A stretch of DNA of 63,518 nt, from positions 1 to 63,518 of the forward strand of contig MU859261.1 in assembly GCA_033297205.1 (NCBI GenBank). The letters run 5' to 3'. Positions 22,763-33,708 of this stretch are shown piece by piece. Below the pieces are notes generated by a model, which was not told the origin of the DNA, made no database searches, and saw nothing but the letters and a program-made list of their open reading frames with translations. Both the position numbers and the translations under genes were made by a program. Within the stretch, counting starts at the first letter, position 1. Every line of letters begins with the position of its first letter. This stretch comes from Pseudoneurospora amorphoporcata. Taxonomy: Eukaryota > Ascomycota > Sordariomycetes > Sordariales > Sordariaceae.

Positions 22763-23383
22763 GAGACTCCCTCGGCGGGCAGTGCCACTTCCATATGCGG
22801 GCAGTGCCTAACAGCCCGCATAGGAAACTCTATATAGGGATCCCTCTACGGGCTGTGCCATACTAATCCCTAACCTTGTAAACTGATGGTTGCTTGGCGG
22901 CTGCAATGTTGAATATAGCGATTTGTAGCTATTGTGAGATTGCAATTTGTAGCCATCGTGAGATTGCAATTTGTAGCCATCGTGAGATTGCGCGATTTCT
23001 TTGCAATAACCGTTAACAAGTACAATAAGACTTTACAACTCTACCAAAACGCTTCGTGTCAATACAATTTCAACGTTAGTACATAGAGTTAAGGTTAGGG
23101 TTATTCAGTTATTGTTAACGGGTACTCTATTGCTACAGCAGGGTATCTGTAAGGCGATTCGATTAGGGTGGTAGAATAAGCTGTACTAAACTCCTTTTTT
23201 TAGTATTTTTTTTAATAAGGTAAATAGCGACGGCGACGTTGTCTTAATACTCAGCAACTATTATTTTATAAGGTTAGGGATTAGTATGGCACTGCCCGTA
23301 GAGGGATCCCTATATAGGTTCCCTAGACGGGCTATTAGGTACTGCCCGCATATGGAAGTAGCACTGCCCGCCAAGGGAGTCTC
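22763..23383. mobile_element. MITE-like element, 621 bp, 8-bp target duplication (hAT-type?)
   Basis: The two ends are inverted repeats: GAGACTCCCTCGGCGGGCAG at the left against GAGACTCCCTTGGCGGGCAG on the reverse strand at the right. Imperfect inversion extends about 130 bp inward (22763-22895 with 23253-23383), including the GGATCCCTCTACGGGC and CCATACTAATCCCTAACCTT blocks. The element is bounded by GGTAGCGG on both sides. No transposase frame exists inside, so it is non-autonomous. An 8-bp duplication is usual for hAT and possible for P or Merlin elements. The termini are not the classic hAT CAGGG/TAGGG, so the superfamily is unresolved. A 24-bp tandem repeat lies near the left inner side. 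A degenerate relative sits at 1430-1988. Confidence 0.85.
22917..22994. repeat. 24-bp tandem repeat inside the MITE
   Basis: Two near-perfect units (22941-22964, 22965-22988) of TGCAATTTGTAGCCATCGTG plus AGAT, preceded by a degenerate unit from 22917. Subterminal repeats in DNA transposons often bind transposase; that role is inferred. Confidence 0.85.
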
Positions 23384-23391
23384 GGTAGCGG
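23384..23391. repeat. Right 8-bp target-site duplication GGTAGCGG
   Basis: Exact copy of 22755-22762 immediately after the terminal GGGAGTCTC. Confidence 0.88.
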
Positions 23392-26300
23392 GGCCGTTTT
23401 GGATGTCTTTGTTGGAAGGAAAGAGGATTTCCATTTTCCAAGAGTACCTGTTATAGCCGGCTGGTCTGCATAAGGTACCTAGGTAATGACTCGCTTGTTT
23501 CTGAAAAGGAGGCTGGCTGTTTAGTTGATGGTACGTACCTACCTAGGTAAGTAGGTGGGTGGGTAGCTGTTAACATTGATGACATAGAACAAATTGCTTA
23601 CTGTACATACCGTAGAGTATGTTTAACGGCCCTAAAATATGAGGCTGCTATATATACGGTGGTGGGCGATTGAATGGTGCCTAGGTTGGGCCCCGAATGC
23701 CATCGTGATTCCCGTTGTAATCTAGGCGGGTGTTTTTTTTTTTTTTTTTTTTCTTTTTGTAGGAGACAGGAATAAACGAAAGGGGAAATTCAACTAGGCC
23801 ACTAACAGCTATATATGTAATAGCCGTTATAAGCTGTTAGTCTATGGTAGTATCCCATTGCACATCCACACACACCCTCGACACCCTTTTTCGCTTTCCC
23901 ACGAAGAACCTACCTACCTCAAGGTAAGTTCCGAAGACTAAACCATCTCAGTACCTACCTTACAGATTTTGGATCCCCTCTTAACGTGTTATGGCTTGAT
24001 AAAGCGGTGTCAGGTAATGATACCTTATCCACCACGATAACTCCCATCGAACCCGTGGCTACCTAATCAAGATACCTTACTCGCTCCATTAACCAAGACA
24101 AGATAAGAACCTCCTCAACACAGTTGCTTTTCTGGAGCTAAGTCATATGTACCTAGTAGGTACCTTACCTACCGTCTTACCTTTATATTTATCTCCATGG
24201 GTGTTCATCCATGTGTTGTCCATCTGCATTGCATCTCCCTTTTCATCTCCCAGCCATCTCCATAGGTATCCGAACCGCTTTTCCTTAGGTAGGTAGGGTA
24301 CTCACTGTCCCTCCCCCTTCCCCTTCCCTTGGAATTTCCTTTTTTTTCTTTTTTTTCTTTTTTTTCTCTTTTTTTTCTTCCCCCCTCTCCTCTCCTACCT
24401 AGGTACCTTTCAACGCTTTCCCTCAGCTACCTCTAGGTGGTAGATGTCTCTTGCGTTGCAAAACGATGGATGGGATGTCATTACCCGCAAACTCTTACGT
24501 CCTATACCTAGAGATAGGGACCGACGAGGTGTAGGCTTGTCCGAAACCTGCCCGGAGACCTGAATGGAGTGTCTGGAGTGCCCGAGTGGGTAAATCGCGG
24601 ACTGGAATATACTGCAGGTTAGGTAACTATTACTTGCCGACCGACCAGTCGACATCATTCATCCACGAGAGTTCCATGTCGTTGTCCGCTCACAGACGAG
24701 TCAATTGAGGAACTGTTGGCTTTCCCCTCCCCTCTTTTCTTTTCCCCTCTTTTTTTCCCAAAATTGATTTTGTTTTGTTTTTCCTGTTTCTCGCGGCACA
24801 TGTACCTCTAGTTCATGGGGGCCTGTTGAGACCGTCGAGACCAGACCAGACCTGTCAAACTGTTGCGGTCACTCAGGTCAGTGGATGGATTGGATGGATG
24901 GATGGATGCATGATATCTCGTGCCGACTGCCGATAGCCCGATACCTGCATACAACATAACAAGTACGAACGAACATCCCTCTCTCTCTGTTTCCAGTCCT
25001 CAAGCCGGTCGGTTGATTCTGCGGTTCCATTTCATTGGCATCGATGGCAAGTTATTCCCATCACATCCCATCCACCTCGACTTTTTCCCTCGAAAGGTAG
25101 GTACGTAGGTAAGGTACCTTTCTTTGCCTTTTTGCCCTGTTGCCTTTTTCCTTTTTGTGGTCATGTCCAGTGCCCTTCATCGACTGGACTCTTTTGACTT
25201 GCCCTCGGTTTCGCTTTTCCCGATGCTTCCTCTATTCCTCTGTCACGGGACTAGGGCGTGTACCTAATGCCCAAAACCGCCAAACCACCAAAAGATGGAA
25301 CAATATTCTATTCGCTGGACAAGAACATTGAATGCACGCTTAGGTATATAGCGATGTCACAGTTGAGCAACCTATAACCTGTGACATCCTCATTCCAGCC
25401 CTACCTCCATGTCGTTCGTACTATCCGAGTTACCTACCTACTCCACTCCGCAGCGTTTGGGAAATTGGGAGGAACCTGGAAGAATGATAGGGTAAATAAA
25501 GACCGACAAAGGAAGAATACCTTACCTAAAAAGAAACAGAAGAAGGATCAATCATGAAGAAGCTTTGGTACCTTAGGCAATCAACTTCGACTTCGACTTC
25601 CACCCAGTCACTCTTCTTCCAGATACCTTATCTATCTGTACATGAATTTTACTAGTACCAGACTTGATCCACATATCAAACGTGAATCTCAGTTCCTCAC
25701 TCACTGCCTCACTGCCTCACTGCCTCACTGCCTGTTATCATTACAGAGTCAGACAGGGTGACAGGGTAACAGGCTGTCAGTGTCAGTGTCAACTGTCAAG
25801 TACATACATACTACATGCTGGATATTCGAGACTCCCGTCGAGACTCGAGAGTCGAGACGACGCTCTAAGCTCTGGAAAGCTCTGGAAGTATCATCGGCAA
25901 CCCGGCATGCGATTTCTTGTTCGTTCGTTGACAGACATGAGGTCAGGCAGTCAGGCGGGGAGAGGGACAGACAGAAGGGACAATGGTAACCCGAGGCAGT
26001 CAGTTGGGGTAGATAGATGTATTCCATACCACCGATCAATCAGTCAATGCCCGACCCGACTGAGGCTTTGGTCTATTCTAGGACGGGAGTTACCCAACCC
26101 AAAATGTACCTACGTTCGGACGGGGGGGATATTGATCATAAGGATGTAAGGTATGTACATGCATATGTCGCAGGGACATGACTTCAACTGAGACTGTTAG
26201 GAACCGCAATAAAAAAACTCCCTCCTAACCACATTATTGCTATACATCTTCGTTCGTTCCTTCGCACCAGGCCACGCACGACTTGGGAAGCGGTTGAAGC

Positions 26301-27525
26301 GGTGCTACCTACCACCATGTCCATGAACGGAACCCAATCAAGCACAGCTCCTCGGAATTTTCTTCTTCAAAATAAAAAGTGATATTCAGACCATCTATCC
26401 ATCCATCCATCCATACATGCAATTGCTAATGCCATGATGCAAAAAAAGACAAAAAAGAAATAGGTTAGGAGAAAAACACCAATAACAAGCCGTTTTCTCT
26501 ATTCCCCATCCATCCATGCCTTTTTAAAAAAAACCCCTCCCACCCACCCATACATATACCGCCCTTCCCGGTTCCTCGTTCGTCTCGTCCTAAACAACCC
26601 CCCGCATGTACATGAACGTGAAAAGGAACCCAACAGCAACTACCCAAAATCACTGCATCGCCGCGCCGCAAACTCCGAATACAAAACGAATTAAGGAGTG
26701 CGACGTCGATGATAAGGGTGGGGGTGCTGATGCTGATTGATGTTGGGATGGGAAAAAAAAAGGCAACGACCGTTTTGCTCATCTGAGCGTCGTCGTCTCG
26801 TGGCTTGAGGGTCCCGTGGTGGTTGACGATCGATGATGCGTTGCCTCCCCGTCCGTCCTGCTGATCGCTATGCCCGCTTCGCTGTGCTCGTCGTTTGCGC
26901 TGTGTGTGCGATGTATCCCGTATTGTGTATGTGCGTTTTGAATGCGTATATGCAAGTTGGTGATGTATGACGATCGAACTCTTGTTGTGTGCATACGCCG
27001 CTGAAATGATGCAATGGTGTGTTGTGTGTAAAAAATAAAAAAAGTGAAAACCGCTCGTCAATGTCGTGAAATCAGAGCTTAGAGCTTAGCCTCAGCTTTG
27101 CTGTAAAATCAACTAGTTTTAGCCCATATTCTCTCCCAATCATGATAAAAGTGTAACTTTTTCGCCATGTATGCAAACAAACAGTTGAATCAAAGGTAGA
27201 ATCCACTAGATACCACCGAATCCATCAATGCGGTACGCCCCCAACAAAAGGGAAGGGTATATACAATCAATCGCCTTGACCAGAGGACCTTTCCCCGCCA
27301 TCACCGACAACATGACCGAAAAAAAAACAACAACAAGGGGAAAGCATAACAGGGGGGTGTGGGGTGGGGGAAGAGAAACAAGGGGGCGTGTCCAATCCGC
27401 GCATGTGACAGCGCACCAAGACAACAGCGACAGGGATCCTCGGCTAATGAATGTTCCAATCGCCTCAACCCATCATATTTTTTCATCAACGTCATCACGA
27501 TCATCATTTTTCATTTCGCACACAA
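23392..27525. other. 4.1-kb intergenic desert
   Basis: No supported gene. Holds a 20-T tract (23733-23752), T-rich/C-spaced pyrimidine runs (about 24337-24380), three exact TACCTAGGTA palindromes (23476-23485, 23540-23549, 24396-24405), a CACTGCCT array (25702-25733) and many TACCTAC/GTAGGTA words. The right part, from about 26400, probably includes the 3' untranslated region of the carrier gene. Confidence 0.45.
25702..25733. repeat. (CACTGCCT)4 tandem array
   Basis: Four perfect 8-bp units. Confidence 0.95.
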
Positions 27526-28758
27526 TCACTCCTCGTACCTCTCGCCAGTCAGACTAGCAGGGCCAGTCCGCTCGATCTTCTGCTTCAGGAACTCGTAGAC
27601 GGTGAAGGTGACGGCCTGGCCGGGCGCGACACGCATGATGCGGGGGGTGATACCCTTGTAGAAGGCGTGGACACCTTCTTGCCTGTTGTTGTATCATGAT
27701 CAGCAATTGCTCACCATTAGCAAAAGGTACGGGATGCTACTCACCTGAACATCTCACCCGCGATCTTGGTAATTCTCTGGAGCGCCGACTCGCCGGGCCG
27801 GGCCGAGCTCTTCTGGAGTCTGGTCTTGATGGTATCGATAGGGGCGTTGGAGAGAGGACCCATGGCACCGGAAACGAGACCAATAAGGGTGGTCTGGTAA
27901 GAGGGCAGGTTCTGGCCGACGTACTCGGGCTGCCACTCATAGAGCCACTTCTTGAAGTAGCTGTAGGCAGTGAAGTTGACAGCCTGGTTGGAACCCTGGC
28001 GGAGCGCAGTCAGGGAAACACCACGGTAGAGCGCACCGAAACCCTCCTCCTTGACGACAGTGTAGAGCGCGTGGGCGGCGTTGCGGTACTTGGGAACGTC
28101 CAAAGGATCAGCCATGGAGTGGCTCTGCGCCTGGAGACGAATCTTGATGACCTCCATGGGGGTGACGACGAGAACGGCCTCGGTAACACCGGCGGAAAGA
28201 CCGGCGATGAAGGTAGCCCGACCGGAGACGACGCCGGTCTCCTTATTGGCAAGGAGCTGCTTGTACCACTCGAACGAGGTGAAACGGATGGCCATCTTGG
28301 GGACGATACCGGTCAGGACGGCACCGAGACCCTTGTAGAGACCGAGCGCCGTCTCCTTCTTGACGATCTCGACACCCGTCTTGATGAAGCCGCGCTTAGC
28401 TTGGCCAGGCACGGTGCCGCGCTTGGAAAGCTGCATGCGGACTTTGATGGTATCTGCGGGAATGCCCGAGGTTAGCCGCAGCCCGGAGTTTAGGGGCGGC
28501 GAGGCCATGCAGCAAGGAATTGCTTACCGAGAGGGTGGCAGACGAGCGCCTCCATCATACCGGCACCACCACCAGCTGTAGTCGCATAGAAATGTTAGCA
28601 CTCTGTTCTTGATACGCTACGAGCAGACTGCCCGGCGCATTGGGCGCGAGTAGCCTCCCGTCTCATCTCTTCTCCTCCGCAGCTGTGGGAAGCTCACCGA
28701 TGAGGTTGGTGGCAGCGGAAGTCCGCTTCTTAGGATCCTGGTTGACCTTGCTCGCCAT
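27526..28758 (-). CDS. Mitochondrial succinate-fumarate carrier (SFC1/AcuL type)
   Basis: Four exons on the minus strand: 28758-28698, 28575-28528, 28453-27745 and 27682-27526 (324 aa). All introns have GT-AG ends (122, 74 and 62 bp). The protein has the three-fold mitochondrial carrier structure, with signatures PLDTIKVR (35-42), PMEVIKIR (135-142) and PIDTIKTR (241-248). Overall length and the flanking sequence, such as AGGGAGMMEALVCHPLDTIK, match the SFC1/ACR1 group that exchanges cytosolic succinate for mitochondrial fumarate across the inner membrane. Growth on acetate or ethanol needs this exchange, because glyoxylate-cycle succinate must enter mitochondria. The start ATG at 28758 gives a short N-terminus with no cleavable presequence, normal for carriers. 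Genes of this group are usually induced by acetate; no specific site is claimed here. Substrate assignment rests on family resemblance. Confidence 0.92.
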
Positions 28759-31700
28759 TGCTGCGGTTTGTATATGTGCGTGTGATGTGGTGTTGAAGGA
28801 TAGTGATGTTCGATGTAAGTGGTATTAAACCGGTTCGGCGCAACGGTGACAAGTCGTCGGTATAGGTCCGTGTATGGCGTGTTCAAGTGGTAATTCCCCC
28901 GTAAACAAGAAGAAGGAGAAGGCGAAAGGAAGAAATGTTCTGGGGGGCCTTGTTGGATATATCAATGGCGTATCCACAGAGGGTATGGACCGAGGGATGG
29001 AGGCGGGTTGGTTGTGGGCTAGTCTTGAGAGTCCGCTTCGCGAAGTTCGGCACTCGAGGGAAATCACCGAAAATGTCTCGGGATGGCCGTTAAAGTTGAC
29101 AACCCCTGTAATTTGGTACGGGACGTAGCTCGGTGTGGGGAGATTTTAGTTGGCCGTGTCTGGAGAAGGACAGAGACAAGGCCGTGCTGAGCTGGCTTGG
29201 ATGGATGAACGTGTTGTCCGCGAACCACGAGAAGAATAGTCAATACAAGATGCACAAAGAATGGAAAGACAGCCGATGAACCCTTCCAAATATATGTGAT
29301 GCCGGAGTACAACTTCAGTTCCCGGCGGATATCCGATCTAGATACAGTCGCGGCGAGAGAGAGGATGACACCCGGAGTTGCCAAGGACGAGGCCGGTTTG
29401 GGCGCGAGTCAGTGGTAACGAGGATTGTTAACACCGGAAACGTAGGACTTGGTAGATCGGACTCCACTCCCGTGCTCACGGCGATGGAGACAGGATTGGA
29501 CCTCCTAGCAGCGGTTATAAACAAATGGTAAAAATGGGAGTTGGAGTCGGGTAAGGGGAGGCAGGCGGAGAACATGGAGCTGGGTGTCAACGACGACGGC
29601 AAGGTATCGTAGCAGTGTAACTATCACGACGACTCACAACGAGGGCATGTACCATCTCTTCTCAGCATATACAAAACAAAATGAAAAATAAAAAATTGGG
29701 ATGCCAAGCCTTGTCCATCAGGCGTCTTTGTTCCTTTGCTCGATACGGTCAGGTCGGACAAGTCGGAATCTTCCATATGACGCAGATCTCTGGACAGAGC
29801 CGAGCCGAGCACCGCGGTGGCCCGGCCACCAGTAACAGCGTGTCCAGGAAAGGTGTGTACCGGTGTGACCTGGAATTGCCAGCGAGCGCTATTTCTAGAA
29901 CTCCCGCGGCTGCATGACCATGGGCCAGGGATGGCCGAAGCTGGAGATGGATGTACCGGTGCTCTTTGCTGGGCCTCGTTGGTACCTGTGCCAGTGGTTG
30001 AACTGCGACTTGGAGCCCGGGACAGAGAAGACGCGAGAAGGATTGATCCACTGTTGTGGATAACGAGGCCACAGTTCGCAAGGATTCCTGGATTCTAGTG
30101 GCCCTCTGGGGGACTTGGTGGCTTTCCATATATCCGCAACCCCGGAATACTTGGCGTAGCAGTTCGACGACGGCTGCTGGATGGTTATAAAGAATCTTTT
30201 GGTCGACGACATGGACGAGGAGACGCCCAACCATGGACACAGACTGTGTTCTTTTTTTCTTTCAATGTGATGCATTGACCAATGACAAGTTGTGACGGAG
30301 AGCGTGCATGGAGCGTGCAAGCAGGGCAAACGGTCAGAGCCCAGAGCATGGGACCAAGAAGATGGACACAGATAGTACGGAAAGGGATAACATGAGCCGC
30401 AAACGACAGTGCCAGAAACCATTGCTCTTTGCTGCCATCTCGCTGTTCTTTGAGTGGTGGAATCGACTGCGATGAGTATGTATGACAAGCTGTCACAAGT
30501 CCGAGCCCCCGTCATTCGGAGCAGCGGAGAGCAGAAAATAGGCGGAAATGGCAGATGACTGGATAGAAGACACGGCACTTATACGCACCCTCCCGCCCCC
30601 GCGCGCCCCCGGCTGCCTGCCAGGTCGTTCGGCGGTCCGTTGTAGGTACACTACAGCGACGCGGACATGGCATTTGCAACTTGTCACCTGCCACGCTCGA
30701 GCTGCACCCCTGGCACAACCACCATGTTGATGGCATACCAATGACCAACTTTGGGGTTGAAAAGCTTCTTTTCTGGCCAGCGCCGAGCCCGGGGTAATCA
30801 AAGCATGACAAGCAATTCCATGCTCTGGGAAAGTCAAACCAAGAGAGGAATGTGATGCCAAGAGAGGAGGCGGAATTGCGTCAAGACACTCCCACGCATT
30901 CAAGTTGACACCAGGGACATTTCCAAAGTTGACGACGACAAAAGTCAAGTCATCCTCGTGGCCGAAGAATGGAACTGTCCTCGTGACTACCATGCTTTGC
31001 CTGCCAGGGGCGAGACGGGCATCATGGGAAATTCACTTCCAAGGGTCTTCTGGTGTCACCGCATTCGACAAGTCCTGTTCGGTTGGCAAATGTCGACTGG
31101 CTTGTGATGGTTGTGTGACGCAGCTAATAGCCGATTCGAAGAGCGGAAGGCCGACGGAGCTTGTGATTTTGCGGGGATTTGACACCGATGAGAACAAAGA
31201 GCAAAAGGGCGCACGAGCCAGGATGCTGTCTGTGCAGCACCATTGCCGGCCGGCAACGAGCACTCGCTGATAGCTGCCAGCCGCCAGCCCGCCGAGGACA
31301 AGCGGAATGTCACCGCCAGCCATCGTGTCCAGCGTCGCAGCGTCGCAACACCATGGAGTTGGACAAGGTCAATTGGCGACAAGGGTTCTCCACACCGCAC
31401 CGTCCGAACCATCCAGCCGAGAACTTTGAAGGTATTGAACCGTCCGTCCACCGCCCGAGTGACAGCTTCTTATCAGATCCGAGTCGACCGTGTCGTGTTG
31501 ATCCGGTGAGGTTTGATGGTTTTTTCCCCGAAATACTTCCGTCTTCCGGGAGGAGCCGAGCCTTCCAGGTGCCCACCCGTGCACGTGCCAGCTTTCCCTC
31601 CCCGGCCGGCCTCATCAATTCGCTTTTTTTGGCTTCTTCTTTCTTTTCCCGCTGCGCGTCTCGCGAGTGACAGAGAGAGAGAGAGAGCTCACCGTTCGGT

Positions 31701-33708
31701 GACGGCGCCCTGGTCCCTCAGAGTGCCAATGCCGAGGTGGAATTCTACCGCTCTTGGCCATGGCTGGTAGAGTCAGACTCAATGTCACTCACTCGCCGCC
31801 GACAACGGCGACTACTTGAAGTATGGCGCTTGCGAACTCTCTGCTAGTGCGTCCTTGGGCATGGTGCCGGTAGGAGACATCTATCTCGCCGATGACTTTG
31901 ACACTAGAACGAAGAAGGTCAGTGATGAGTGATGAGTGTTGGAGGCGCACGACGGACGGTGAGAATCAATAAAACTCACCAACCAATACCCGCCGACAGC
32001 CGTCGTTCCCGCGCTCCGGAGCCCGGCTCTCTCGGATCTCGGCCGAGATTAACCCGAATCCGGCCATTGACGCCAATTGTGTGCTCGGGTGCTGTGAGGC
32101 GAACTTTGCAAATTGTTTGATGTCGTGATGAGACAAGACAGCAACACACGGCGATATCACTGACAGATGATCTCTCCGATGCTCCGTATGGTCGCCGACT
32201 CGCCGTATTCGTAAAGGTCCTCATATTGGTCTTGTGGCGAATCGACACTTTAAGTTATGCGACAGGTTCCCGCCGTAGGTTAACAACCGTAAGCCAGTCG
32301 ACGTCACGGAAGCGCAGGAGGAAAACCAAAGAGAGTTGAGTACAATGTACGAGTTCGATTGATAAGAGCTCCAGGCGCTTCAAGGTGATTGAGAACTGAA
32401 GATGAAGAGCAATGAAATTGTCCGCCTCCCCAGCTCCCATCCCATTTTCCATCTGTCCGTTTGGTGGACCCAAACCAAACAGCCAAACCAAACGTTGGAT
32501 GCACCTTCCACTTCCACTTCCCATGGTGCAGCGACATCCGACTCGACGGGACCTTCCATAACACTCCCGTCCAAGCGTCACCTTTTATTACCTAGGTATA
32601 CACGGCAACAGTAGTTCCTTCGTTCCTGCCTTCGCGTGAGATTCTCCATCCACACCTCACCTCGCTCAAAATGCACCTGCACCTCAGTGAGGAAGGCACC
32701 AACCAACCAACCAACCAACTTGTCAGGTCGTGCGGAAAGCACATTCAAATTGAAGCGGGATTTTCTCAGAACGTAGGTATCGGGAGATTGCTCCTTCTTA
32801 TTTCATCATCATGTTTTTAAAATAGTGAGATCATCCATCCCGCTGCATACCTCTAGGTAGCAGCCGCGAACGTCTTATCCTCGCGAGTCGCGACACTACT
32901 GGACGGGAAGGACATGTCGGGTCGTGCTTTGGTTCCTCTCCTCAATACCACTTACTCGATTGTGAGCGCGAAATTGTGTGACTTGCAATTTGAAAAGCTT
33001 GTGGTTATTGGGCCGGCTCTCGACGAATCGCCGGATGGAAGACACCCATAATGGACCACCTCCCTCCTTCCATCGTGTCGGCTGGACATTGCGACAGCAT
33101 GAAACGATGGGGATTTACGTGTATACTGTTTATTCTGCACGATGGGTCATTCCGTCTGTAAAACCAACCCGGAGGTGACGAATGGAAGGAAACAAGAGTA
33201 TATATATCACCCTCATATCTCCTACCATCACCGACACCGAGCATTCTCTTCATCAACAGCTACATGAAAACGAACGAGACAAGATGCCCATTCCAAAAGC
33301 TACCCAATAGTACCATCTTCATTATCTCACCTCACACTACCTACCTAGCACACCATCAAAGAAAGAGGGTATAGAACAACAACCAACCAAAAAAAGAAGA
33401 AAAAAAAAAAAAGCAAAATCATAAACTCCATCCAACCCCAAAAATGTCCTTCCAGAACAATGCAACTGTGACGCCTCCCTCCTTTTCCATATCACTTGTA
33501 AGTGCCGTGCCTGCTGCTGCTTTTGAGATCCCATCCCAGATGCCTAACTTGTGAAAACATAATGACATGACGCTTTACTTATGCTTGCCAAGTTGATCCA
33601 AAATCCGCAATGGAGGATGATGAAAGAAAGAAAAAAAAAAAAAGAAAAAAAAAAAAACAACGGATGCTCCTCATCGACCCAAAAGTCGCGCGAGTCTCAG
33701 CCACCACC
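28759..33708. other. 4.9-kb intergenic region, no supported gene
   Basis: The first few hundred bases are the carrier promoter and leader. Open frames at 29749-30240, 29895-30578 and 30493-30993 (minus) and 31179-31670 (plus) have no domain and random-looking composition. There is a short (GA)n tract near 31673-31687, one TACCTAGGTA palindrome (32589-32598) and A-rich tracts (about 33395-33413 and 33632-33659). The right end is probably the 3' untranslated region of scon-2. Confidence 0.4.

Noticed and set aside
27696..28475. 259-codon open frame on the plus strand
   Set aside because: Lies exactly antisense to exon 3 of the mitochondrial carrier; GC-rich third positions of the real gene keep the opposite strand open. 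No domain.
29895..30578. 227-codon minus frame
   Set aside because: No domain, scattered Cys/Ser/His as in random translation, and competing frames overlap it.
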